Origin: Actinidia chinensis
Taxonomy: Eukaryota; Streptophyta; Magnoliopsida; Ericales; Actinidiaceae
NCBI GenBank assembly: GCA_009663005.1
Contig: CM018899.1
Coordinates: forward strand, 3,208,424 to 3,230,923
DNA: 22,500 bases
Direction: 5' to 3'
Below, piece by piece: positions 1-10,764 of this stretch. The first letter of the stretch is position 1, and every line of letters starts with the position of its first letter. The position numbers and the translations under genes were made by a program. The notes under the pieces were generated by a model. That model was not told where the DNA came from. It worked only from the letters and a program-made list of their open reading frames with translations, and did no database searches.

Positions 1-8
1 CAGTTATA
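1..8. repeat. Partial monomer at the left window edge
   Basis: These eight bases, CAGTTATA, are the tail of a D-type monomer; the same bases precede A monomers at 4803 and 15861. The array therefore continues to the left of the window. Confidence 0.85.
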
Positions 9-2994
9 CTTGGTAAAAACTGAAGGAAAAACTAGCCGAGCTTAATTGAGCTTCGAGCTTGTCCGATACAAGTTAACTCGCTTAAATCGCGAGAAGGGGT
101 TAAACGAGCTTTACAAAGCACCGAACTGCCTCGTTCGCTTTAATCCAGTAACACTTGGTAAAAACTGAAGGGAAAGCTAGCCGAACTTAACTGAGCTCCG
201 AGGTTTTCCGATACTTTTTACAAGTTAACTCGATTAAATCGCAAGAAGAGGTCAGCCGAGCTTTATAAAGCACAGAACTGCCTTCGTTTGCTTTAATCCA
301 GATATACTTGGTAAAAACTGAAGGGAAAGCTAGACGAGCTTAACTGAGCTCCGAGCTTGTCTGATACTTTTTACAAGTTAACTCGATTAAATCGCGAGAA
401 GGGGTCAGCCGAGTTTTATGAAGCACAGAACTGCCTTCATTTGCTTTAATCCAGTTACACTTGGTAAAAACTAAAAGGAAAGCTAGCCGAGCTTAACTGA
501 GCTCCGAGCTTGTCCGATACTTTTTACAAGTTAACTCCATTAAATCGCGAGATGGGGTTAGCCGAGCTTTATGAAGCACAGAATTGCCTTCGTTCGCTTT
601 AATCTTGTAACAGTTGGTAAAAATTGAAGGGACAGCTAGCCGAACTTAATTGAGCTCCGAGCTTGTCCGATACTTTTTACAAGTTAACTCGATTAAATCA
701 CGAGAAGGGGTCAGCCGAGCTTTATAAAGCACAGAACTGCCTTCGTTTGCTTTAATCCATTATACTTGGTAAAAACTGAAAGGAAAACTAGCCGAGCTTA
801 ACTGAGCTCCGAGCTTGTCCGATACAAGTTAACTCGATTAAATCGCGAGAAGGGGTTAACCGAGCTTTACAAAGTACCGAACTGCCTCGTTCGCTTTAAT
901 CCAGTAACACTTGGTAAAAACTGAAGGGAAAGCTAGCCGAACTTAACTGAGCTCCGAGCTTGTCCGATACTTTTTACAAGTTAACTCGATTAAATCGCGA
1001 GAAGGGGTCAGCCGAGCTTTATAAAGCACAGAACTGCTTTCGTTTGCTTGGTAAAAACTAAAAGGAAAGCTAGACGAGCTTAACTGAGCTCCGAGCTTGT
1101 TCGATACTTTTTACAAGTTAACTCCATTAAATCGCGAGATGGGGTTAGCCGAGCTTTATGAAGCACAGAATTGCCTTCGTTCGCTTTAATCTTGTAACAA
1201 TTGGTAAAAACTGAAGGGACAGCTAGCCGAACTTAATTGAGCTCCGAGCTTATCCGATACTTTTTACAAGTTAACTCGATTAAATCACGAGAAGGTGTCA
1301 GCCGAGCTTTATAAAGCACAGAACTGCCTTCGTTTGCTTTAATCCATTATACTTGGTAAAAACTAAAAGGAAAACTAGCCGAGCTTAACTGAGCTCCGAG
1401 CTTGTCCGATACAAGTTAACTCGATTAAATCGCGAGAGGGGTTAACCGAGCTTTACAAAGTACCGAACTGCCTCGTTCGCTTTAATCCAGTAACACTTGG
1501 TAAAAACTGAAGGGAAAGCTAGCCGAACTTAACTGAGCTCCGAGATTGTCCGATACTTTTTACAAGTTAACTCGATTAAATCGCGAGAAGGGGTCAGCTG
1601 AGCTTTATAAAGCACAGAACTACTTTTGTTTGCTTGGTAAAACTAAAAGGAAAGCTAGACGAGCTTAACTGAGCTCCGATCTTGTTCGATACGTTTTACA
1701 AGTTAACTCCATTAAATCGCGAGATGGGGTTAGCCGAGCTTTATGAAGCACAGAATTGCCTTCGTTCGCTTTAATCTTGTAACAGTTGGTAAAAATTGAA
1801 GGGACAACTAGCTGAACTTAACTGAGCTCCGAGCTTGTCCGATACTTTTTACAACTAACTCGATTAAATCACGAGAAGGGGTCAGCCGAGCTTTATAAAG
1901 CACAGAACTGCCTTCGTTTGCTTTAATCCAGTTATACTTGATAAAAACTGAAACGAAAACTAGCCGAGCTTAACTGAGCTCCGAGCTTGTCCGATACAAG
2001 TTAACTCGATTAAATCGCGAGAAGGGGTTAACCGAGCTTTACAAAGCACCGAACTGCCTCGTTCGCTTTAATCTAGTAACACTTGGTAAAAACTGAAGGG
2101 AAAGCTAGCCGAACTTAACTGAGCACCGAGCTTGTCCGTTACTTTTTACAAGTTAACTTGATTAAATCGTGAGAAGGGGTCAGCCGAGCTTTAGAAAGCA
2201 CAGAACTGCTTTTGTTTGCTTGGTAAAAACTAAAAGGAAAGCTAGCCGAGTTTAACTGAGCTCTGAGCTGGTTCGATACTTTTTACAAGTTAACTCCATT
2301 AAATCGCGAGATGGGGTTAGCCGAGCTTTATGAAGCACAGAATTGCCTTCGTTCGCTTTAATCTTGTAACACTTGGTAAAAATTGAAGGGACAGCTAGCC
2401 GAACTTAACTGAGCTCCGAGCTTGTCGATACTTTTTACAAGTTAACTCGATTAAATCGCGAGAAGGGGTCAGCCGAGCTTTATAAAGCACACAGAACTAC
2501 CTTCGTTTGCTTTAATCCATATATACTTGGAAAAAACTAAAGGGAAAGCTAGCCGAACTTAATTGAGCTCCGATCTTGTCTGATACTTTTTACAAGTTAA
2601 CTCGATTAAATCGCGAGAAGGGGTCAGCCGAGTTTTATGAAGCACAGAACTGTGTTCGTTTGCTTTAATTCAGTTACACCTTGGTAAAAACTAAAAAAAC
2701 TAAGGAAAGCTAGCCGAGCTTAACTGAGCTCCGAGCTTGTCCGATACTTTTTACAAGTTAACCTCCATTAAATCGCGAGATGGGGTTAGCCGATCTTTAT
2801 GAAGAACAGAATTGCCTTCGTTCGCATTAATCTTGTAACAGTTGGTAAAAACTAAAGGACAGCTAGCCGAACTTAATTGAGCTCCGAGCTTGTCCGATAC
2901 TTTTTACAAGTTAACTCTCGGTTAAATCATGAGAAGGGGTCAGCCGAGCTTTATAAAGCACAGAACTGCCTTCGTTTGCTTTAATCCAGTTATA
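9..2994. repeat. 20-mer HOR unit U1 (alpha version, 2986 bp)
   Basis: Twenty monomers start at 9, 154, 307, 460, 613, 765, 910, 1047, 1200, 1352, 1496, 1633, 1785, 1937, 2082, 2219, 2372, 2526, 2680 and 2841. By type they read A, long B, X, C, D, then A B C D twice, then A B C, a D/long-B hybrid, X, C, D. U1 matches U3 (4811-7787) almost base for base at an offset of 4793-4803 bp. The differences I saw are mainly indels of one to a few bases and one substitution (TTAGAAAG at 2191 against TTATAAAG in U3). It is nine bases longer than U3 and U4 because of small indels, including a 7 bp insertion near 2690. Confidence 0.92.
307..459. repeat. X-type monomer (153 bp), third in the 20-mer
   Basis: X begins like B (ACTGAAGGGAAAGCTAG), then carries GACGAGC and GTCTGATAC. 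It has ATCGCGAGAAGGGGTCAGCC in the middle, GAGTTTTATGAAGC and CTTCATTTGC, and the full TTTAATCCAGTTACAC tail. It shares C-like features (TATGAAGC) and B-like ones (GGTCAGCC), so it may be an old recombinant. Copies occur at position 3 of every full 20-mer, in altered form at position 18 (2526-2679 in U1), and in hybrid form in the 741 bp 5-mers. Full X monomers were not seen in the pure 4-mer region. Confidence 0.75.
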
Positions 2995-3444
2995 CTTGGT
3001 AAAAACTGAAGGAAAAACTAGCCGAGCTTAATTGAGCTTCGAGCTTGTCCGATACAAGTTAACTCGCTTAAATCGCGAGCAGGGTTAAACGAGCTTTACA
3101 AAGCACCGAACTGCCTCGTTCGCTTTAATCCAGTAACACTTGGTAAAAACTGAAGGGAAAGCTAGCCGAACTTAACTGAGCTCCGAGCTTTTCCGATACT
3201 TTTTTACAAGTTAACTCGATTAAATCGCAAGAAGGGGTCAGCCGAGCTTTATAAAGCACAGAACTGCCTTCGTTTGCTTTAATCCAGATATACTTTGAAA
3301 AAACTGAAGGGAAAGCTAGACGAGCTTAACTGAGCTCTGAGCTTGTCTGATACTTTTACAAGTTAACTCGATTAAATCGCGAGAAGGGGTCAGCCGAGTT
3401 TTATGAAGCACAGAACTGCCTTCATTTACTTTAATCCAGTTACA

Positions 3445-3596
3445 CTTGGTAAAAACTAAAAGGAAAGCTAGCCGAGCTTAACCGAGCTCCGAGCTTGTCC
3501 GATACTTTTTACAAGTTAACTCGATTAAATCACGAGAAGAGGTCAGCCGAGCTTTATAAAGCACAGAACTGCCTTCGTTAGCTTTAATCCATTATA
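3445..3596. repeat. C/D hybrid monomer (first copy)
   Basis: The left part is C-type (ACTAAAAGGAAAGCTAGCC, with the beta marker TTAACCGAG). The right part is D-type (CGATTAAATCACGAGAAGAGG, then TTATAAAGC, GTTAGC and CCATTATA). In the full unit U4 the same two ends lie in adjacent monomers 8239-8391 (C) and 8392-8543 (D). The hybrid therefore looks like an in-register loss of one monomer length between two neighbours. Confidence 0.85.
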
Positions 3597-3742
3597 CTTG
3601 GTAAAAACTGAAAGGAAAACTAGCCGAGCTTAACTGAGCTCCGAGCTTGTCCGATACAAGTTAACTCGATTAAAATCGCGAGAAGGGGTTAACCGAGCTT
3701 TACAAAGTACCGAACTGCCTCGTTCGCTTTAATCCAGTAACA

Positions 3743-4197
3743 CTTGGTAAAAACTGAAGGAAAAGCTAGCCGAGCTTAACTGAGCTCCGAGCTTGTCCGA
3801 AACTTTTTACACACTCAATTAAATCACGAGAAGGGGTCAGCCGAGCTTATGAAGCACATAACTGCCTTCATTTGCTTTAATCTAGTTATACTTGGTAAAA
3901 ACTGAAGGGAAAGATAGCCGAGCTTAACTGAGCTCTGAGCTTGTCCGATACTTTTTACAAGTTCACTCGATTAAATCGCGAGAAGGGGTCAGCCGAGTTT
4001 TTATGAAGCACAGAATTGCCTTCGTTTGCTTTAATCCAGTTACACTTGATAAAAACTGAAAGGAAAGTTAGCCGAGCTTAACTGAGTTCTGAGCTTGTCC
4101 GATACGTTTTACAAGTTAACTCGATTAAATTGCGAGAAGGGGTTAGCCGAGCTTTATGAAGCACAGAATTGCCTTCATTCGCTTTAATCCAGTAACA
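3743..4197. repeat. Divergent three-monomer patch in U2
   Basis: Monomers 3743-3890, 3891-4044 and 4045-4197 do not match any position of the 20-mer well. Private changes include CCGAAACTTTTTACACACTC near 3796, CGAGCTTATGAAG at 3842, AAAGATAGCC, AAGTTCACTC, GAGTTTTTATG, TTGATAAAAACTG, AAAGTTAGCC, GAGTTCTGAGC and AAATTGCGAG. The combination GAGAAGGGGTTAGCC (4135) with a full-length tail also occurs in the divergent right end at 22280, suggesting an older, less homogenised monomer lineage. Confidence 0.75.
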
Positions 4198-4810
4198 CTT
4201 GGTAAAAACTGAAGGGAAAGCTAGCCGAACTTAACTGAGCTCCGAACTTGTCCGATACTTTTTACAAGTTAACTCGATTAAATCGCGAGAAGGGGTCAGC
4301 CGAGCTTTATAAAGCACACAGAACTACCTTCGTTTGCTTTAATCCAGATATACTTGGTAAAAACTAAAGGGAAGCTAGCCGAACTTAATTGAGCTCCGAT
4401 CTTGTCTGATACTTTTTACAAGTTAACTCGATTAAATCGCGAGAAGGGTCAGCCGAGTTTTATGAAGTACAGAACTGCGTTCGTTTGCTTTAATTCAGTT
4501 ACACTTGGTAAAAACTAAAAGGAAAGCTAGCCGAGCTTAACTGAGCTCCGAGCCTGTCCGATACTTTTGACAAGTTAACTCCATTAAATCGCGAGATGGG
4601 GTTAGCCGATCTTTATGAAGCACAGAATTGCCTACGTTCGCTTTAATCTTGTAACAGTTGGTAAAAACTAAAGGGACAGCTAGCCGAACTTAATTGAGCT
4701 CCGAGCTTGTCCGATACTTTTTTACAAGTTAACTCGGTTAAATCACGAGAAGGGGTCAGCCGAGCTTTATAAAGCACAGAACTGCCTTCGTTTGCTTTAA
4801 TCCAGTTATA

Positions 4811-7787
4811 CTTGGTAAAAACTGAAGGAAAAACTAGCCGAGCTTAATTGAGCTTCGAGCTTGTCCGATACAAGTTAACTCGCTTAAATCGCGAGAAGGG
4901 GTTAAACGAGCTTTACAAAGCACCGAACTGCCTCGTTCGCTTTAATCCAGTAACACTTGGTAAAAACTGAAGGGAAAGCTAGCCGAACTTAACTGAGCTC
5001 CGAGGTTTTCCGATACTTTTTACAAGTTAACTCGATTAAATCGCAAGAAGAGGTCAGCCGAGCTTTATAAAGCACAGAACTGCCTTCGTTTGCTTTAATC
5101 CAGATATACTTGGTAAAAACTGAAGGGAAAGCTAGACGAGCTTAACTGAGCTCCGAGCTTGTCTGATACTTTTTACAGTTAACTCGATTAAATCGCGAGA
5201 AGGGGTCAGCCGAGTTTTATGAAGCACAGAACTGCCTTCATTTGCTTTAATCCAGTTACACTTGGTAAAAACTAAAAGGAAAGCTAGCCGAGCTTAACTG
5301 AGCTCCGAGCTTGTCCGATACTTTTTACAAGTTAACTCCATTAAATCGCGAGATGGGGTTAGCCGAGCTTTATGAAGCACAGAATTGCCTTCGTTCGCTT
5401 TAATCTTGTAACAGTTGGTAAAAATTGAAGGGACAGCTAGCCGAACTTAATTGAGCTCCGAGCTTGTCCGATACTTTTTACAAGTTAACTCGATTAAATC
5501 ACGAGAAGGGGTCAGCCGAGCTTTATAAAGCACAGAACTGCCTTCGTTTGCTTTAATCCATTATACTTGGTAAAAACTGAAAGGAAAACTAGCCGAGCTT
5601 AACTGAGCTCCGAGCTTGTCCGATACAAGTTAACTCGATTAAATCGCGAGAAGGGGTTAACCGAGCTTTACAAAGTACCGAACTGCCTCGTTCGCTTTAA
5701 TCCAGTAACACTTGGTAAAAACTGAAGGGAAGCTAGCCGAACTTAACTGAGCTCCGAGCTTGTCCGATACTTTTTACAAGTTAACTCGATTAAATCGCGA
5801 GAAGGGGTCAGCCGAGCTTTATAAAGCACAGAACTGCTTTCGTTTGCTTGGTAAAAACTAAAAGGAAAGCTAGACGAGCTTAACTGAGCTCCGAGCTTGT
5901 TCGATACTTTTTACAAGTTAACTCCATTAAATCGCGAGATGGGGTTAGCCGAGCTTTATGAAGCACAGAATTGCCTTCGTTCGCTTTAATCTTGTAACAA
6001 TTGGTAAAAACTGAAGGGACAGCTAGCCGAACTTAATTGAGCTCCGAGCTTATCCGATACTTTTTACAAGTTAACTCGATTAAATCACGAGAAGGTGTCA
6101 GCCGAGCTTTATAAAGCACAGAACTGCCTTCGTTTGCTTTAATCCATTATACTTGGTAAAAACTAAAAGGAAAACTAGCCGAGCTTAACTGAGCTCCGAG
6201 CTTGTCCGATACAAGTTAACTCGATTAAATCGCGAGAGGGGTTAACCGAGCTTTACAAAGTACCGAACTGCCTCGTTCGCTTTAATCCAGTAACACTTGG
6301 TAAAAACTGAAGGGAAAGCTAGCCGAACTTAACTGAGCTCCGAGATTGTCCGATACTTTTTACAAGTTAACTCGATTAAATCGCGAGAAGGGGTCAGCTG
6401 AGCTTTATAAAGCACAGAACTACTTTTGTTTGCTTGGTAAAAACTAAAAGGAAAGCTAGACGAGCTTAACTGAGCTCCGATCTTGTTCGATACGTTTTAC
6501 AAGTTAACTCCATTAAATCGCGAGATGGGGTTAGCCGAGCTTTATGAAGCACAGAATTGCCTTCGTTCGCTTTAATCTTGTAACAGTTGGTAAAAATTGA
6601 AGGGACAACTAGCTGAACTTAACTGAGCTCCGAGCTTGTCCGATACTTTTTACAACTTAACTCGATTAAATCACGAGAAGGGGTCAGCCGAGCTTTATAA
6701 AGCACAGAACTGCCTTCGTTTGCTTTAATCCAGTTATACTTGATAAAAACTGAAACGAAAACTAGCCGAGCTTAACTGAGCTCCGAGCTTGTCCGATACA
6801 AGTTAACTCGATTAAATCGCGAGAAGGGGTTAACCGAGCTTTACAAAGCACCGAACTGCCTCGTTCGCTTTAATCTAGTAACACTTGGTAAAAACTGAAG
6901 GGAAAGCTAGCCGAACTTAACTGAGCACCGAGCTTGTCCGTTACTTTTTACAAGTTAACTTGATTAAATCGTGAGAAGGGGTCAGCCGAGCTTTATAAAG
7001 CACAGAACTGCTTTTGTTTGCTTGGTAAAAACTAAAAGGAAAGCTAGCCGAGTTTAACTGAGCTCTGAGCTGGTTCGATACTTTTTACAAGTTAACTCCA
7101 TTAAATCGCGAGATGGGGTTAGCCGAGCTTTATGAAGCACAGAATTGCCTTCGTTCGCTTTAATCTTGTAACACTTGGTAAAAATTGAAGGGACAGCTAG
7201 CCGAACTTAACTGAGCTCCGAGCTTGTCCGATACTTTTTACAAGTTAACTCGATTAAATCGCGAGAAGGGGTCAGCCGAGCTTTATAAAGCACACAGAAC
7301 TACCTTCGTTTGCTTTAATCCATATATACTTGGAAAAAACTAAAGGGAAAGCTAGCCGAACTTAATTGAGCTCCGATCTTGTCTGATACTTTTTACAAGT
7401 TAACTCGATTAAATCGCGAGAAGGGGTCAGCCGAGTTTTATGAAGCACAGAACTGTGTTCGTTTGCTTTAATTCAGTTACACTTGGTAAAAACTAAAAGG
7501 AAAGCTAGCCGAGCTTAACTGAGCTCCGAGCTTGTCCGATACTTTTTACAAGTTAACTCCATTAAATCGCGAGATGGGGTTAGCCGATCTTTATGAAGAA
7601 CAGAATTGCCTTCGTTCGCATTAATCTTGTAACAGTTGGTAAAAACTAAAGGGACAGCTAGCCGAACTTAATTGAGCTCCGAGCTTGTCCGATACTTTTT
7701 ACAAGTTAACTCGGTTAAATCATGAGAAGGGGTCAGCCGAGCTTTATAAAGCACAGAACTGCCTTCGTTTGCTTTAATCCAGTTATA
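4811..7787. repeat. 20-mer HOR unit U3 (alpha version, 2977 bp)
   Basis: Twenty monomers start at 4811, 4956, 5109, 5261, 5414, 5566, 5711, 5847, 6000, 6152, 6296, 6433, 6586, 6739, 6884, 7021, 7174, 7329, 7482 and 7635. The monomer order is the same as in U1. Alpha markers are GCGAGAAGGGGTTAAACG in monomer 1, CGAGGTTTTCC and AGAAGAGG in monomer 2, and ACTTGGTAAAA in monomer 3. U3 has two small deletions relative to U1, near 5176 (AA lost) and 5730 (A lost). Confidence 0.93.
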
Positions 7788-10764
7788 CTTGGTAAAAACT
7801 GAAGGAAAAACTAGCCGAGCTTAATTGAGCTTCGAGCTTGTCCGATACAAGTTAACTCGCTTAAATCGCGAGCAGGGGTTAAACGAGCTTTACAAAGCAC
7901 CGAACTGCCTCGTTCGCTTTAATCCAGTAACACTTGGTAAAAACTGAAGGGAAAGCTAGCCGAACTTAACTGAGCTCCGAGCTTTTCCGATACTTTTTAC
8001 AAGTTAACTCGATTAAATCGCAAGAAGGGGTCAGCCGAGCTTTATAAAGCACAGAACTGCCTTCGTTTGCTTTAATCCAGATATACTTTGAAAAAACTGA
8101 AGGGAAAGCTAGACGAGCTTAACTGAGCTCTGAGCTTGTCTGATACTTTTTACAAGTTAACTCGATTAAATCGCGAGAAGGGGTCAGCCGAGTTTTATGA
8201 AGCACAGAACTGCCTTCATTTACTTTAATCCAGTTACACTTGGTAAAAACTAAAAGGAAAGCTAGCCGAGCTTAACCGAGCTCCGAGCTTGTCCGATACT
8301 TTTTACAAGTTAACTCCATTAAATCGCGAGATGGGGTTAGCCGAGCTTTATGAAGCACATAATTGCCTTCGTTCGCTTTAATCTTGTAACAGTTGGTAAA
8401 AACTGAAGGGACAGCTAGCCGAACTTAATTGAGCTCCGAGCTTGTCCGATACTTTTTACAAGTTAACTCGATTAAATCACGAGAAGAGGTCAGCCGAGCT
8501 TTATAAAGCACAGAACTGCCTTCGTTAGCTTTAATCCATTATACTTGGTAAAAACTGAAAGGAAAACTAGCCGAGCTTAACTGAGCTCCGAGCTTGTCCG
8601 ATACAAGTTAACTCGATTAAATCGCGAGAAGGGGTTAACCGAGCTTTACAAAGTACCGAACTGCCTCGTTCGCTTTAATCCAGTAACACTTGGTAAAAAC
8701 TGAAGGAAAGCTAGCCGAACTTAACTGAGCTCCGAGCTTGTCCGATACTTTTTACAAGTTAACTCGATTAAATCGCGAGAAGGGGTCAGCCGAGCTTTAT
8801 AAAGCACAGAACTGCTTTCGTTTGCTTGGTAAAAACTAAAAGGAAAGCTAGACGAGCTTAACTGAGCTCCGAGCTTGTTCGATACTTTTTACAAGTTAAC
8901 TCCATTAAATCGCGAGATGGGGTTAGCCGAGCTTTATGAAGCACAGAATTGCCTACGTTCGCTTTAATCTTGTAACAATTGGTAAAAACTGAAGGGACAG
9001 CTAGCCGAACTTAATTGAGCTCCGAGCTTATCCGATACTTTTTACAAGTTAACTCGATTAAATCACGAGAAGGTGTCAGCCGAGCTTTATAAAGCACAGA
9101 ACTGCCTTCGTTTGCTTTAATCCATTATACTTGGTAAAAACTAAAAGGAAAACTAGCCGAGCTTAACTGAGCTCCGAGCTTGTCCGATACAAGTTAACTC
9201 GATTAAATCGCGAGAGGGGTTAACCGAGCTTTACAAAGTACCGAACTGCCTCGTTCGCTTTAATCCAGTAACACTTGGTAAAAACTGAAGGGAAAGCTAG
9301 CCGAACTTAACTGAGCTCCGAGATTGTCCGATACTTTTTACAAGTTAACTCGATTAAATCGCGAGAAGGGGTCAGCTGAGCTTTATAAAGCACAGAACTA
9401 CTTTTGTTTGCTTGGTAAAAACTAAAAGGAAAGCTAGACGAGCTTAACTGAGCTCCGATCTTGTTCGATACGTTTTACAAGTTAACTCCATTAAATCGCG
9501 AGATGGGGTTAGCCGAGCTTTATGAAGCACAGAATTGCCTTCGTTCGCTTTAATCTTGTAACAGTTGGTAAAAATTGAAGGGACAACTAGCTGAACTTAA
9601 CTGAGCTCCGAGCTTGTCCGATACTTTTTACAACTTAACTCGATTAAATCACGAGAAGGGGTCAGCCAAGCTTTATAAAGCACAGAACTGCCTTCGTTTG
9701 CTTTAATCCAGTTATACTTGATAAAAACTGAAACGAAAACTAGCCGAGCTTAACTGAGCTCCGAGCTTGTCCGATACAAGTTAACTCGATTAAATCGCGA
9801 GAAGGGGTTAACCGAGCTTTACAAAGCACCGAACTGCCTCGTTCGCTTTAATCTAGTAACACTTGGTAAAAACTGAAGGGAAAGCTAGCCGAACTTAACT
9901 GAGCACCGAGCTTGTCCGTTACTTTTTACAAGTTAACTTGATTAAATCGTGAGAAGGGGTCAGCCGAGCTTTATAAAGCACAGAACTGCTTTTGTTTGCT
10001 TGGTAAAAACTAAAAGGAAAGCTAGCCGAGTTTAACTGAGCTCTGAGCTGGTTCGATACTTTTTACAAGTTAACTCCATTAAATCGCGAGATGGGGTTAG
10101 CCGAGCTTTATGAAGCACAGAATTGCCTTCGTTCGCTTTAATCTTGTAACACTTGGTAAAAATTGAAGGGACAGCTAGCCGAACTTAACTGAGCTCCGAG
10201 CTTGTCCGATACTTTTTACAAGTTAACTCGATTAAATCGCGAGAAGGGGTCAGCCGAGCTTTATAAAGCACACAGAACTACCTTCGTTTGCTTTAATCCA
10301 TATATACTTGGAAAAAACTAAAGGGAAAGCTAGCCGAACTTAATTGAGCTCCGATCTTGTCTGATACTTTTTACAAGTTAACTCGATTAAATCGCGAGAA
10401 GGGGTCAGCCGAGTTTTATGAAGCACAGAACTGTGTTCGTTGCTTTAATTCAGTTACACTTGGTAAAAACTAAAAGGAAAGCTAGCCGAGCTTAACTGAG
10501 CTCCGAGCTTGTCCGATACTTTTTACAAGTTAACTCCATTAAATCGCGAGATGGGGTTAGCCGATCTTTATGAAGAACAGAATTGCCTTCGTTCGCTTTA
10601 ATCTTGTAACAGTTGGTAAAAACTAAAGGGACAGCTAGCCGAACTTAATTGAGCTCCGAGCTTGTCCGATACTTTTTACAAGTTAACTCGGTTAAATCAT
10701 GAGAAGGGGTCAGCCGAGCTTTATAAAGCACAGAACTGCCTTCGTTTGCTTTAATCCAGTTATA
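7788..10764. repeat. 20-mer HOR unit U4 (beta version, 2977 bp)
   Basis: Twenty monomers start at 7788, 7933, 8086, 8239, 8392, 8544, 8689, 8825, 8978, 9130, 9274, 9411, 9564, 9717, 9862, 9999, 10152, 10307, 10459 and 10612. The total length equals that of U3. Monomers 1-6 carry beta substitutions shared with U2 and U5: GAGCAGG, GAGCTTTTCC, ACTTTGAAAA, GCTCTGAGC, TTTACTTTAATCC and TTAACCGAG. From about 8690 onward U4 is nearly identical to U3, apart from a few changes such as CCTACG at 8953, GCCAAGC near 9666 and a lost T near 10440. Confidence 0.93.

Larger units (their letters stand above)
2995..4810. repeat. Shortened 12-mer HOR unit U2 (beta version, 1816 bp)
   Basis: Twelve monomers start at 2995, 3139, 3293, 3445, 3597, 3743, 3891, 4045, 4198, 4353, 4504 and 4657. 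The first three carry beta markers shared with U4 and U5: GCGAGCAGG, ACTTTGAAAA and GAGCTCTGAGC. Monomer 3445-3596 is a C/D hybrid that removes one monomer's worth of sequence, and the same hybrid is in U5 at 11216-11367. Monomers 3743-4197 are divergent and replace positions 7-16 of the full unit. Monomers from 4198 onward match positions 17-20 of the full unit, including the CACACAGAACTACC marker. U2 is best read as a deletion derivative of the 20-mer with a foreign patch. Confidence 0.88.

Noticed and set aside
9..36. Phased A-tracts causing DNA curvature
   Set aside because: A monomers show two A-rich runs about 12 bp apart, but the second run is shortened or interrupted in the other types, and two tracts are too few to claim curvature.
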